Counted from the stretch's first letter, positions 47,344 to 56,452 are shown. The stretch: 64,000 bases of DNA from an uncultured Elusimicrobiales bacterium (GCA_944324675.1 CALUXE010000006.1:1-64000), one strand, 5' to 3'. Numbers and translations: made by a program. Notes: generated by a model from the sequence alone, not told the origin.

Positions 47344-47361
47344 TTTGTCTTTTTTAGTTTG

Positions 47362-47389
47362 CCCTTGCGCCTTTTACAGGGCGCAAGGG
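47362..47389 (+). promoter_or_regulatory. gcvH-gcvPA intergenic hairpin
   Basis: CCCTTGCGCC (47362-47371) pairs perfectly with GGCGCAAGGG (47380-47389) around an 8-nt loop. There is no T-run after it. Probably a processing or stability element that sets gcvTH against gcvP levels. Confidence 0.55.
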
Positions 47390-47411
47390 ACAGCGATTTT
47401 GAGGGGAAGAA

Positions 47412-48740
47412 ATGTTTATATCCAATACCGAAAAAGAAAAGCAGGAAATGCTGGAAGCGATAGGCGTCAAATCGATAGAGGATTTGTTTAAGGACATCGA
47501 TAAAAGCCTTTTGGCGGAGAATATAAATTTGCCCGCCGCTCTAACGGAAGGCGAGCTTGCCGCCGAAATAAAAAAGAAAGCGGCCTTAAATAAAGGGCTG
47601 ATCAATTTCGCGGGCGCGGGGATATACGAGCATTTCATACCCGCGGCGGTAAACGCGATAAGCTCGAGGGGCGAATTTCTTACCGCCTATACGCCCTATC
47701 AGGCGGAAGCGAGCCAAGGGACTTTGCAGGCCATTTACGAATATCAAAGCTGCATTTGCGCTTTGTTTGATATGGACGTATCAAACGCGTCGCACTACGA
47801 CGGCGCCACTGCTTTGGCCGAAGCCTGCGGCGCGGCGGCGAGAATAAAAAACAAGAATAAAATTTTACTTTCTTCCGCCCTTAATCCAGAATACAAACAA
47901 GTATTGGATACTTATTTTAAGGCGGGTGAAGCACTTAAGTTTGAAAAAGCTCCTCTAAAAGAGGGCGTCATTGACCAAGCGGCGTTAAAAGAACTCTTGG
48001 CAAGCGGGGAGTACGCCGCTTTCGTGCTTTCAAATCCGAATTTTTACGGCTGTCTGGAAGAAGCGCAAGCAATATCCGATATTGTGCACAGCGCCGGCGC
48101 TCTTTTAATAGCGCAGGTAAACCCGATCAGCTTGGGCGTTTTGCAGACGCCCGGCTCTTACGGCGCGGATTTCGCCGTAGCCGAGGGGCAGTGCTTGGGC
48201 AATGCGATGAACTTCGGCGGGCCGACTTTGGGTATTTTCACTTGTAAAAAAGAATACGTGAGATATGTGCCGGGGCGCATTTGCGGCATGGCCAAAGACG
48301 CGGCTGGCAAAAGGGCTTTCGTGCTTACTTTGCAGGCCAGGGAACAGCACATAAGGCGGGAGCGGGCTTCTTCAAATATATGCTCCAATCAGGCTTTATG
48401 CGCGCTTAACGCGGCTGTATATCTTACGCTGATGGGGCCTTTGGGTATGCGCGAGGTGGCCGAAGCGAATATAGAAAACGCCCATATCCTTAAAGATATG
48501 CTCTGCTCGGACGGTAAGTACAAACTTAAATTTGCCGGACCGTTCTTTAACGAATTTGTTTTGGAATGTCCGATACCGGCCGCCAAGATAATTAAAGCGG
48601 CCGCCAAGAAAGGCTTTTTGGCGGGTTATGATTTGGGGCGCGTTGATAAGAACTTGAAAAATTGCCTTTTAATTTGCGCGACGGAAACCAAGACCCGCAA
48701 AGAGTTGGAAGATTTCGCTTCCTTTATGAGGGGGATATAA
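47412..48740 (+). CDS. gcvPA: glycine dehydrogenase (decarboxylating) subunit 1
   Basis: 442-residue alpha half of the split P protein, which decarboxylates glycine onto the GcvH lipoate. FISNTEKEKQEMLEAIGVKS, the central QAEASQGTLQAIYEYQS and RICGMAKDAAGKRAFVLTLQ are canonical. This half lacks the PLP lysine but shapes the active site. GAGGGGAAG precedes the ATG. The two-gene P protein is the usual arrangement in many anaerobes and Firmicutes. Confidence 0.96.
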   Translation: MFISNTEKEKQEMLEAIGVKSIEDLFKDIDKSLLAENINLPAALTEGELAAEIKKKAALNKGLINFAGAGIYEHFIPAAVNAISSRGEFLTAYTPYQAEASQGTLQAIYEYQSCICALFDMDVSNASHYDGATALAEACGAAARIKNKNKILLSSALNPEYKQVLDTYFKAGEALKFEKAPLKEGVIDQAALKELLASGEYAAFVLSNPNFYGCLEEAQAISDIVHSAGALLIAQVNPISLGVLQTPGSYGADFAVAEGQCLGNAMNFGGPTLGIFTCKKEYVRYVPGRICGMAKDAAGKRAFVLTLQAREQHIRRERASSNICSNQALCALNAAVYLTLMGPLGMREVAEANIENAHILKDMLCSDGKYKLKFAGPFFNEFVLECPIPAAKIIKAAAKKGFLAGYDLGRVDKNLKNCLLICATETKTRKELEDFASFMRGI

Positions 48741-48742
48741 AT

Positions 48743-50188
48743 ATGAACAATTATCCGCATAATCTGCTTTCGATAGAAAAATCTTCCGCTTTAAGGCGCG
48801 GCGTGCAAATAAGAAAAGCGGGCAAACGCGCGGGCGAATATTTGGACGGCAAATTTTTGCGTTCCAAGCCGCCTTTGCTGCCTTCCTTGAGCGAGTTCGA
48901 TACCGTACGCCATTTTACCAATCTCTCAAGATTGAATTTTTGTTTGGATACGCATTTTTACCCGTTGGGCTCCTGTACGATGAAGTATAACCCCAAAGCC
49001 TATGACGTTTTAAGCGGCTTGGACGGGTTTACCTCTTTGCACCCGTATTGCCCCGAGGATTGCGCGCAAGGCACTTTAAGCCTTATATACGGCTTGGAGG
49101 AACAATTAAAACAGATAACGGGGCTGGCGGCTTTTACTCTTCAGCCGGCGGCTGGCGCGCACGGCGAGTTTACGGGCGCATTGATAGCGCGGGCTTATCA
49201 TAAAGACCGCAAAGATTTCGGCCGCAGCGAGATTGTTATACCCGATACCGCCCACGGCACCAACCCCGCTACGGCGGCTATGGCAGGGTGCAAGGTTGTA
49301 AACATCAAGTCGGGCCCTGACGGCAGAGTAGATTTGGAAGAATTAAAGAAAGTTCTAAATCCCAAAACCGCGCTTGTTATGCTTACCATACCCAACACCG
49401 TCGGCTTGTTTGAGAAGGATATAAAGGAAATCGCGCGCCTCACGCATGAGGCGGGCGCGCTTCTTTATATGGACGGCGCGAATTTAAACGCTTTGATAGG
49501 CCTGGTAAAGCCCGCGGATATGGGTGTAGACATTATGCACATCAATTTGCATAAGACTATAGCCACTCCGCACGGCGGCGGCGGGCCGGGCGCGGGCGCG
49601 GTGGGCGTCTGCGGCAGGCTGGCCGATTTCCTGCCCGTACCGAGGGTGATTTATAACGGCAAGAAATATAAACTGGAAACCAAATCCAAAAAGAGTATCG
49701 GCAAGGTAAAAAGTTTTTACGGCAATATGTCGGTCCTTATAAGGGCGTATTGTTATTTAAGGCAGTTTGACGGGGCGACTCTTAAAGAAGTCGCTCGGGG
49801 CGCGGTTCTAAACGCCAATTACGTAAGAGTTAAATTGGCTAAATATTTCCCCGCTTATTTTGACGAAGTCTGTATGCACGAGTGCGTTTTGACGATAGAC
49901 AAGGGCGTCTTGCCCAACGCCAAGACGATAGACGTGGCCAAGATGCTGCTTGATATGGGCTTCCACGCGCCGACGATATACTTCCCGCTGATAGTGCCGG
50001 AAGCCATTATGGTAGAGCCTACGGAAACGGAAAACAAGCAGACCTTGGATAAATTTATAAGCGCGATGACGAGCATCTTTTTGGAGGCGGGCACAAATCC
50101 CGAGGCTCTGCACGAAGCGCCCAAAAACTGCCCGGTAAAAAGGATAGACGAAGTCAGCGCCGCGAGAGAGCCTAATTTAAGATGGTAA
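48743..50188 (+). CDS. gcvPB: glycine dehydrogenase (decarboxylating) subunit 2
   Basis: 481-residue beta half with the PLP-binding lysine K271 in INLHKTIATPHGGGGPGAG. FYPLGSCTMKYNPK and GLAAFTLQPAAGAHGEFTG are canonical. The ATG at 48743 is chosen because the family starts near YPHNLLSIE and AGGGGG lies 7 nt upstream inside gcvPA; earlier in-frame starts would overlap gcvPA strongly. Overlaps the lipoate-transferase gene by 7 nt. The L protein (lpd) is not in this window. Confidence 0.95.
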   Translation: MNNYPHNLLSIEKSSALRRGVQIRKAGKRAGEYLDGKFLRSKPPLLPSLSEFDTVRHFTNLSRLNFCLDTHFYPLGSCTMKYNPKAYDVLSGLDGFTSLHPYCPEDCAQGTLSLIYGLEEQLKQITGLAAFTLQPAAGAHGEFTGALIARAYHKDRKDFGRSEIVIPDTAHGTNPATAAMAGCKVVNIKSGPDGRVDLEELKKVLNPKTALVMLTIPNTVGLFEKDIKEIARLTHEAGALLYMDGANLNALIGLVKPADMGVDIMHINLHKTIATPHGGGGPGAGAVGVCGRLADFLPVPRVIYNGKKYKLETKSKKSIGKVKSFYGNMSVLIRAYCYLRQFDGATLKEVARGAVLNANYVRVKLAKYFPAYFDEVCMHECVLTIDKGVLPNAKTIDVAKMLLDMGFHAPTIYFPLIVPEAIMVEPTETENKQTLDKFISAMTSIFLEAGTNPEALHEAPKNCPVKRIDEVSAAREPNLRW

Positions 50189-50880
50189 AGATTCTTTCTT
50201 CCCCGCGGCTTGACGTTTACGGGCAAATGGCGCTCGACGAGGTATTAGTCGGGGAAGAAAGTTTCAAGTCGGAAAATTTATGCCGTTTTTTTAACTGGAG
50301 CTCAGGCCCTAGCGCGACTTTTGGGTACGCCCAATTTTACCAATCGTGCAAGACTCAGCTTGAGGCTTTGGGCATAAGGGAATATACCAGGCGGCCTACG
50401 GGCGGGGGGATAGTTCTTCATAAGGACGATTTAACTTTCAGCCTGATATTTAATTACGGCGGAGTTTTAAACGTTCGGCAGATATATGATAAGCTGCACG
50501 GCCTTATCAGAGAAGGCTTTGAGCGAAGCGGAATAAAATTTGATTCATATGGCGCGCAAAGCGATTATCGTCCTTCGCCTGGCGGGGTGAGTTCCAGCTG
50601 TTTTAATAATCCTGTAGGCGGTGATTTAATGGCGGGCGGGCGCAAGATTTTAGGCGGGGCGATGCGGCGCTACGGCGGAAGGATACTGTATCAGGGCAGT
50701 TTGCAGTATAAAGGGGCGCGGGGCAGCGGCGAGTTTGAGAGTATAATAGCATGCGCTTTTGCGGATTTTTTGGGCGGGTCCGATTTGAATGGCTTGGAAC
50801 TTCCGCCTACAGTTATAAAAGGGGCGGAGCGTTTGGTTTTGGAAAGATACCGCACGCAAAGTTGGATAGGCAAATTTTAG
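50182..50880 (+). CDS. lipoate-protein ligase / octanoyltransferase family (LplA/LipM-like)
   Basis: 232-residue BPL/LplA/LipB-fold enzyme that probably attaches octanoyl or lipoyl groups to GcvH. RRPTGGGIVLHKDDLTFS lies near residues 70-87; C140 in SSCFNNPVGGDLM; K155 in GGRKILGGAMRR. It lacks the C-terminal accessory domain of full LplA. A Cys before the GRK motif is typical of the octanoyltransferases LipM/LipL, so either ligase or octanoyltransferase is possible. It overlaps gcvPB by 7 nt, which supports GcvH as its substrate. LipA is not in the window. Confidence 0.85.
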   Translation: MVKILSSPRLDVYGQMALDEVLVGEESFKSENLCRFFNWSSGPSATFGYAQFYQSCKTQLEALGIREYTRRPTGGGIVLHKDDLTFSLIFNYGGVLNVRQIYDKLHGLIREGFERSGIKFDSYGAQSDYRPSPGGVSSSCFNNPVGGDLMAGGRKILGGAMRRYGGRILYQGSLQYKGARGSGEFESIIACAFADFLGGSDLNGLELPPTVIKGAERLVLERYRTQSWIGKF

Positions 50881-50884
50881 GGAA

Positions 50885-51592
50885 ATGAAGCGTATAGGTA
50901 AAATTTTTATTGGCCTGATATTGCTGCCTTTAGCCTTTAGCATATTGCTTTCGGTATTTGAGGTTTTGTGGTACATAATTAAAGGCTATAAAGTGACGCT
51001 ATATTTTATATTGGGTGCCGTGTTGTACGTTTTGGCGCACTTGTTCTTTTATAATTTTTCCAGGTTTTACGTAATGGCGCACGAGTTCAGCCACGCCGTC
51101 GCCGCATGGCTTTGCGGGTATAAAGTCAGCGGGTTGAGCGTAAAGAGCGACAGCGGCGAGGTAAAAGTGAGCGACATAAACACTTTCGTTTTGTTGGCTC
51201 CCTATTGCGTGCCGCTATACAGTTTGATTGTTACGCTTGTTTATCTGCTTCTTGTTTTATTTGTCGATGGAGCGGAAAGATACGGCAGTATATTTTCAGC
51301 GCTGTTCGGGTTTTGTACGGCTCTGCATTTAATGCACACATACAAGGCTTTGACTGAAACCGAGCAGAGCGATATAAGCAGAGCCGGCGGCGGAATATTT
51401 TCCTTTTCGCTGATAATCTTAATAAATATGGCGGTGATTTTAGCTTTGGCGGAGATATATTTCCCGGGCATTATCCCGCTAGGCTCTTTAAGCGGCGGGA
51501 TAATAAAGCGCACGATACAATTTTGGAAATGGTTTTTTGATAATTTATATTCGTTCAGCGTGAAGTTTTTAGCGGGAACGGGCGAAGCATGA
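50885..51592 (+). CDS. M50-like membrane zinc metalloprotease family protein
   Basis: 235-residue membrane protein with about five hydrophobic segments. H66-E-F-S-H70 lies in YVMAHEFSHAVAAWLCGYKV, the HExxH zinc motif at a membrane helix as in site-2-type M50 proteases. A later HTYKALTETEQSDISRAGG segment with a conserved-looking Asp may supply the third ligand. No PDZ domain. The substrate is unknown. It lies 4 nt after the lipoate-transferase gene and overlaps the AsmA-like gene by 4 nt (ATGA), so the two are coupled. Confidence 0.7.
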   Translation: MKRIGKIFIGLILLPLAFSILLSVFEVLWYIIKGYKVTLYFILGAVLYVLAHLFFYNFSRFYVMAHEFSHAVAAWLCGYKVSGLSVKSDSGEVKVSDINTFVLLAPYCVPLYSLIVTLVYLLLVLFVDGAERYGSIFSALFGFCTALHLMHTYKALTETEQSDISRAGGGIFSFSLIILINMAVILALAEIYFPGIIPLGSLSGGIIKRTIQFWKWFFDNLYSFSVKFLAGTGEA

Positions 51593-53865
51593 AAAAGAAG
51601 ATAGCGAATTTATTTTTTAACACGATGAAACTCACCCTAAAAAGTTTGGTGCGGGCAATGTTTCTTATTGTGACGCTGTTGCTGTTATTGGGGTGCGCGG
51701 TATGGTTTACCGCTCTTAAATACGTCAATGCGGAGCATATCGGAAGGGAATTCGCCTCGGCTTTGCAGAGCGCGCTCAACCGCCCCGTAATAATCGGCGA
51801 TTTTGAACTTACCTCCTTAAACAGCATAACGATAAACAATTTCAGGATAGTAGATACGGAACTGGACGAATATAACGAATTTTTGTCGGTGGAGAAGGTG
51901 GTGATAAAATTTGATCTACTTCCGCTTAAGGATAATATTATAGACATAAAAGAAGTTATGCTTTATAATCCCGTCGTAACGATAATCAAAGACGAAACGG
52001 GCAGAACAAATATCCCCAAGGCCAGCGTATCAAACACGCAAAGCGCATTGGGACAGCAGTTTAACATAACCTCAGGAGAGGGCCGCCATTGGCAGGTGCT
52101 TGTGGAAGACTGGGTAATAAGAAACGGGGTTTTCGCTTACAGAGACATCGCCGCCAGGACAAGCCATTCCCTTAACGGGATATTTATACGTTTTTACAAT
52201 TTAAAATTCCACGGTTTTACGGATTTTGCGCTTAACTTCGTGCTGAGAAATAAAATCAAAGACAAAATTATGGAAAACGAGATCGTCGCGGAAGGCAGCG
52301 TGGATTTGGCGGATTTCAAGTTAAACGAAATGACTTTAAAAGACACCTCGCTCGAAATCCGCGGAGCGCGCCAGCCGCTTAAACTAACGCTTAACGCGAA
52401 AGATTTTCTTAATCCCTCGATAAGTTTTTCTTCCGTATTGCCCGATTTAGGTTATGAGGACGTTTCTTTGTACGTATCAAAGCCGTTTGATTTTTCGCTT
52501 CCGTCGACTTCTATAAACGCGGAAATATCTTTCACGGATAAATTCGCCAAATTAAATGTCGCTTCCTTAGCTTTGAAGAATAAGGATATCTCCTTAAATA
52601 TTAAAGGCGCGGCCGATTTGTCGGCCAAGCCGATAGCTGCTGAGGCTGAATTTTCCTCGGCGGAATTTATGGCGGAAAACGTGGACTATTTTAACTTGCT
52701 TAAGCCCTATCAGGTTAAAGGGGCTTTAAAGGCGCGGGGCAAATTGATATATAAAGACGGCAAATTCGGCAGTCCGCAAGTGGTTGCGGATTTAAACGGA
52801 GTATCGGCTTTTATCAGCAGCTTTACCATAGAAGGGGTAAAGGGCGCTTATAAAGCCGAGAATAATTTTAACGATATGAGCGCCGACGTTAAAGACGGCG
52901 TATTTAAAGTGGGGCGCCAAACGATATCCAAGATAAAAGGCACCGCCGCCTACGAGCATAAAAAACAGAATTTTTACGCCAAGATACAAGATACCAGGTT
53001 CAACGATAATACCGTGACCATGAGCGTAGCGATATCCAAAGTGCGCCGCGCGGACAGAGTGATAAAAGCCAATATCTATCTCAATTTGCTTAAGCCGATT
53101 GAAATTTTTGAAACTACGGAAGATTTTGTTCAGGCCCTGTCCAAACACAAATCTTCCGGTAGGGTGAAAGACGAAAGCAGTCTTGTGTGGCTTAGGAATT
53201 TCCGCACGGCGATACCCAAGTTTATGCCCAACTTCAACGGATTTGTTTACGCCGAGAAATTTGAGACGCCGATAATAGCGGGCTATGACTTCAACGCGGA
53301 ATTTAATTTGAAGAATATGCTTCCCGGTATGGACAAATTAAGCGGCAGTATGGACGCCAAACTCCAGCAGGGCGTAATATATAAACTACAGGAAGCCGCG
53401 GACAGACAAAAGGCTTTGGGTATAGCGTTCCAGCCTTTTGTGATAATGAGCAAAATGGAACGGGCCGGTTCCTTTAAAATGGGCAAGATATTAAAAGACA
53501 CGCCCTTTGAGGTAATGACGGCTTCGGTAGACTTCAATAATGGTAAAATGGATATTAATAATTTTTACGTAGACGGAGAAGTGATAGCCGCGACTGTTGG
53601 AGGGGACGTCGATTGGGTAAAAGAGAATTTGGATTTGGACATAGTGACGATGTTTAAGAACACTTCCAAACGCGGGGCCCTTTCCGAGAATTTGACGGAC
53701 GAAAGCGGGGAGCCGGCCTTGGCCTTTAGGGTATACGGCGAAATGACAAAGCCCGCCGTCCAAATGAAAAGCCCCAAAAAGACAAGCGCCACAATAAAGG
53801 CGGCGCGCGACAAAGGCCTGCGTACGGATTTCAGCGCGGGACAGAAATTTATAAAGGAGAAATAG
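51589..53865 (+). CDS. AsmA-like envelope protein
   Basis: 758-residue protein of the AsmA/TamB superfamily. One N-terminal membrane helix (about residues 24-46, AMFLIVTLLLLLGCAVWF) is followed by the AsmA start LNRPVIIGDFELTSLNSITI and a long series of beta-rich segments, ending in the AsmA_2-like DVDWVKENLDLDIVTMFK region. Such proteins span the periplasm and are implicated in phospholipid or outer-membrane transport (family knowledge), so a two-membrane envelope is implied. It overlaps the M50-like gene by 4 nt and abuts the next gene. Confidence 0.85.
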   Translation: MKKKIANLFFNTMKLTLKSLVRAMFLIVTLLLLLGCAVWFTALKYVNAEHIGREFASALQSALNRPVIIGDFELTSLNSITINNFRIVDTELDEYNEFLSVEKVVIKFDLLPLKDNIIDIKEVMLYNPVVTIIKDETGRTNIPKASVSNTQSALGQQFNITSGEGRHWQVLVEDWVIRNGVFAYRDIAARTSHSLNGIFIRFYNLKFHGFTDFALNFVLRNKIKDKIMENEIVAEGSVDLADFKLNEMTLKDTSLEIRGARQPLKLTLNAKDFLNPSISFSSVLPDLGYEDVSLYVSKPFDFSLPSTSINAEISFTDKFAKLNVASLALKNKDISLNIKGAADLSAKPIAAEAEFSSAEFMAENVDYFNLLKPYQVKGALKARGKLIYKDGKFGSPQVVADLNGVSAFISSFTIEGVKGAYKAENNFNDMSADVKDGVFKVGRQTISKIKGTAAYEHKKQNFYAKIQDTRFNDNTVTMSVAISKVRRADRVIKANIYLNLLKPIEIFETTEDFVQALSKHKSSGRVKDESSLVWLRNFRTAIPKFMPNFNGFVYAEKFETPIIAGYDFNAEFNLKNMLPGMDKLSGSMDAKLQQGVIYKLQEAADRQKALGIAFQPFVIMSKMERAGSFKMGKILKDTPFEVMTASVDFNNGKMDINNFYVDGEVIAATVGGDVDWVKENLDLDIVTMFKNTSKRGALSENLTDESGEPALAFRVYGEMTKPAVQMKSPKKTSATIKAARDKGLRTDFSAGQKFIKEK

Positions 53866-54441
53866 ATGCTCAGGAAACCTAAGATAGACATAATCAGCGT
53901 TTTGGAAGAGAACGAGGCTTTTATAGACGGCCATTTTGAGTTGCCCGGCGGCCTTCACATACAGAACTATGTAGATACGGCGGCGGTAATGCAATATCCC
54001 AATTTGGCGGCGAAGATAGGCTCCGCGTTGGCCGATTTGTTTGAAGGCCCGGTGGATGCCGTCTTTTCGCCCACTGCGGAAAACTCTATCTTGGCGCAGG
54101 AAGTCGCTCGCGTAAAAAACGCTAGGGCCGTTTACGCCACGGACGCGGGCGGGGCAATGCAGCTTAAAGGCTCCATGAAAATAAATCCGGGCGAAAATAT
54201 CCTCATAGTCGATAATGTCACTATGACCTGCCGCAAGGTGAGAGAGGCCGCCTCCTTGATAAAAATGCTTAAAGCCAATGTCGTGGGCGCGGCGGTAATT
54301 GTAGACAGGTCTACCACAGGCGCTGTGGGCAATATAGCGCTCAGATCGCTTTTAAGTTATCCGTTGGACAGCTATAAGCCCGAAGATTGCCCGATGTGCA
54401 AAGCGGGAGTTAATTTAACGAAGAAAGGTGCCAATAAATGA
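53866..54441 (+). CDS. orotate-phosphoribosyltransferase-like protein with altered PRPP motif
   Basis: 191-residue PRTase-fold protein resembling archaeal/Thermus-type PyrE: GHFELPGGLHIQNYVDTAAV is the typical hood region and GGAMQLKGSMKINPGENILI the segment before the PRPP loop. The loop itself reads V115-D-N-V-T-M-T-C-R-K, where functional enzymes have a DDVxTTG-type sequence, so PRPP binding may be lost or changed. It could be a diverged OPRT or a regulatory paralogue. A CPMC pair near the C-terminus is unusual. It starts 1 nt after the AsmA-like gene and overlaps rlmI by 4 nt. Confidence 0.7.
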   Translation: MLRKPKIDIISVLEENEAFIDGHFELPGGLHIQNYVDTAAVMQYPNLAAKIGSALADLFEGPVDAVFSPTAENSILAQEVARVKNARAVYATDAGGAMQLKGSMKINPGENILIVDNVTMTCRKVREAASLIKMLKANVVGAAVIVDRSTTGAVGNIALRSLLSYPLDSYKPEDCPMCKAGVNLTKKGANK

Positions 54442-55610
54442 AAGAGATAAAAATAAAAGCCAAAGAAGAGCATAGAATAAATAAGGGCCATTGCTGGATA
54501 TTTTCAAACGAGCTCGAAAAGGTAGATACTGCAATAGCGCCCGGAAGCATCGTCAGAGTGCTCGACAGCAAAGGTCAAAAAATAGGCACCGCTTTTTTTA
54601 ATCCGCACAGCTTGATATCGGCCAGAATAATAGAAAGGGGCGAAGGCTCTTTGGGCAAGGATTTTATTTTTGAACGTATGGACAATGCCTACTCCTATAG
54701 AAAGCAGTTCGGCGTAAGGCGTTTTGGCAGAATGGTCTACGGCGAAGCCGACGGCCTGCCCGGTTTGGTGATGGACCGCTACGGCGATTATCTTGTTATA
54801 GACATACTGACGGCGGGTATGGAAGCTTTAAAAAACGAGATTAAAGAGGCCGCGAACAAAATATTCAAACCCAAGGGAATGCTATTTAAGAACGATTCTT
54901 CTTTCCGCGCTTTGGAAGGCTTAAGCGCGGAGCCTGAAATTGAGGGGGAAGTGCCGACGGAAACGCAAATAGAGGAAAACGGGGTAAAATATTTAGTGGC
55001 TTTGCACGGGGGGCAAAAAACCGGTTTTTATTTTGACCAGCGCGACAACCGCGAATTTATGAAGCCCTATTTCAAAGATAAAATAGTAATGGATTTATAT
55101 TCTTATACGGGTTCTTTCGGGATAACGGCGGCTTTAAACGGGGCCGCGGCGGTATGGGGTACGGATTCTTCGGCCCCTGCGGTGGAATACGCCAACAGAA
55201 ACGCGGAACTTAACGGCGTGGCCGATATCTGCCAATACCGCAAAGACGACGCCGAGAGGCTTTTGTCGGCTATGAAGAAAGGCGAACTGCCGGAGAAACC
55301 GGATATAGTCCTTTTGGATCCGCCCGCCTTTGTAAAGAACAGGAAGGCTCTGGCGCAGGCGGTTAATCTGTATGTAAAACTCAACAAAATGGCGCTTGAA
55401 GGATTGGAAAGCGGCGGTATGTTGGCGACGTCGACATGTTCGCACCATATCAGCAGGGAGATATTTGTCGATATATTAAAACAAGCGGCGGCCAAAGCGG
55501 GCAAGCGAGTAACGATGATAGCGCTTCGCGGGCAAGCTAAAGACCACCCGGTGCTTTTGGGTATGCCGGAAACGGAATATCTGCATTTCGCTTTATTGCA
55601 GGTCAGATAA
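54438..55610 (+). CDS. rlmI: 23S rRNA (cytosine-C5)-methyltransferase RlmI family
   Basis: 390-residue enzyme with an N-terminal PUA domain (HRINKGHCWIFSNELEKVDT), a middle EEHUD-like part with YGEADGLPGLVMDRYGDYLV, and a SAM-binding Rossmann domain: LYSYTGSFGITAALNGAAAV, DPPAFVKNRKAL and STCSHHISRE. E. coli RlmI makes m5C1962 in 23S rRNA; this is the closest named family, though the target here is inferred. It overlaps the preceding gene by 4 nt (ATGA). Confidence 0.92.
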   Translation: MKEIKIKAKEEHRINKGHCWIFSNELEKVDTAIAPGSIVRVLDSKGQKIGTAFFNPHSLISARIIERGEGSLGKDFIFERMDNAYSYRKQFGVRRFGRMVYGEADGLPGLVMDRYGDYLVIDILTAGMEALKNEIKEAANKIFKPKGMLFKNDSSFRALEGLSAEPEIEGEVPTETQIEENGVKYLVALHGGQKTGFYFDQRDNREFMKPYFKDKIVMDLYSYTGSFGITAALNGAAAVWGTDSSAPAVEYANRNAELNGVADICQYRKDDAERLLSAMKKGELPEKPDIVLLDPPAFVKNRKALAQAVNLYVKLNKMALEGLESGGMLATSTCSHHISREIFVDILKQAAAKAGKRVTMIALRGQAKDHPVLLGMPETEYLHFALLQVR

Positions 55611-55679
55611 AAACGGACTTGATTTTGATATAAGCAAATTTGGTAATATTATGATATATCGGGATAATTTGGAGGGGAT

Positions 55680-56216
55680 ATGAAAGTGTTTTTTAAGTTT
55701 TTCGCGGTGTTCTTTGTCGTTATCGCGGCGGGTTGCTGTCAGAGCGACGGCGATTTCTTGAGCGGGGTTGACGCGGAAGAGAGGCCGGCCATACAGGAGG
55801 TTTTTGACAAAGCGTCTTCAGGCGATATGAACGCGCAAGCTTATTTGGGAGTGCTTTTTTATACCGGTACCGTAGGGCGCAATAACGAAGCGGCTTTTAA
55901 CTGGTTTAAGAAAGCGTCGGAAAACGGTTCCGGCGAGGCCGATTATTTCCTTTATGAAATGTACGACAAAGGAATACACGTTGCGCAAAACGCGGAAACG
56001 GCATATAAGTATTTACGGTCTTCGGCGTTAAAGGGCTTTACGTCCGCTCGGATAAAACTTGCCGAGCTTTATTTAAAAGGCGAGAAAACGGGAGAAATGG
56101 ACAAAGAGGAAATACTTGAATGGTTGGGCACTTATACCGCGCAAGGCAATGAAAAGGCTAAAGAGCTGTTGGGCAAACTCCAAAAAAAGTCCTCCGCAGA
56201 TAAAAGCGGCAAATAA
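55680..56216 (+). CDS. Sel1-repeat lipoprotein
   Basis: 178-residue secreted lipoprotein. The signal FFKFFAVFFVVIAAGC has a lipobox (AAGC) with C19 as the acylated cysteine. At least three Sel1-like repeats follow (AQAYLGVLFYTGTVGRNNEA, ADYFLYEMYDKGIHV, ARIKLAELYLKGEKTG), forming a helical solenoid for protein binding. The partner is unknown. GGAGGGG lies 2-3 nt before the ATG, closely spaced. It is monocistronic, with its own terminator. Confidence 0.85.
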   Translation: MKVFFKFFAVFFVVIAAGCCQSDGDFLSGVDAEERPAIQEVFDKASSGDMNAQAYLGVLFYTGTVGRNNEAAFNWFKKASENGSGEADYFLYEMYDKGIHVAQNAETAYKYLRSSALKGFTSARIKLAELYLKGEKTGEMDKEEILEWLGTYTAQGNEKAKELLGKLQKKSSADKSGK

Positions 56217-56236
56217 AAAGAAGTAATTTTATTCCG

Positions 56237-56274
56237 ATCCCCCGCTTTTGCCTCAGCGGGGGATTTTTATTGTC
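56237..56274 (+). terminator. terminator after the Sel1 gene, repeat element copy 2
   Basis: ATCCCCCGC (56237-56245) pairs with GCGGGGGAT (56256-56264), 9 bp, followed by TTTTT. The right half plus TTTATTGTC matches 43326-43344 at 18 of 19 positions, so the same terminator cassette is used twice in the window. Confidence 0.8.
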
Positions 56275-56422
56275 GCTTAAAAGACATAATGCGGGACATT
56301 TGATATTTATCGGGAAAAATCTCGATTTTAGAATATCGGCGATAGGGGGAGAGGGATTTCGGGCGATAATCATTCAAGTATTGTCTAGAGAGGCTAAGAT
56401 TTAATCGGGGGAAGGAATAAAT

Positions 56423-56452
56423 AAAACGTCCCGTATGGAAACGGGACGTTTT
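56423..56452 (-). terminator. terminator of the vor operon
   Basis: AAAACGTCCCGT (56423-56434) pairs with ACGGGACGTTTT (56441-56452), a perfect 12-bp stem with a 6-nt loop. Its arms end in A4/T4, so it acts in both directions and would end the minus-strand operon whose last gene stops at 56477. Confidence 0.82.

Noticed and set aside
41157-50880. A novel defence or biosynthetic island between rng and the gcv genes
   Set aside because: Every gene belongs to a known housekeeping or envelope family; there are no mobility genes, tRNA-flanked repeats or base-composition breaks.
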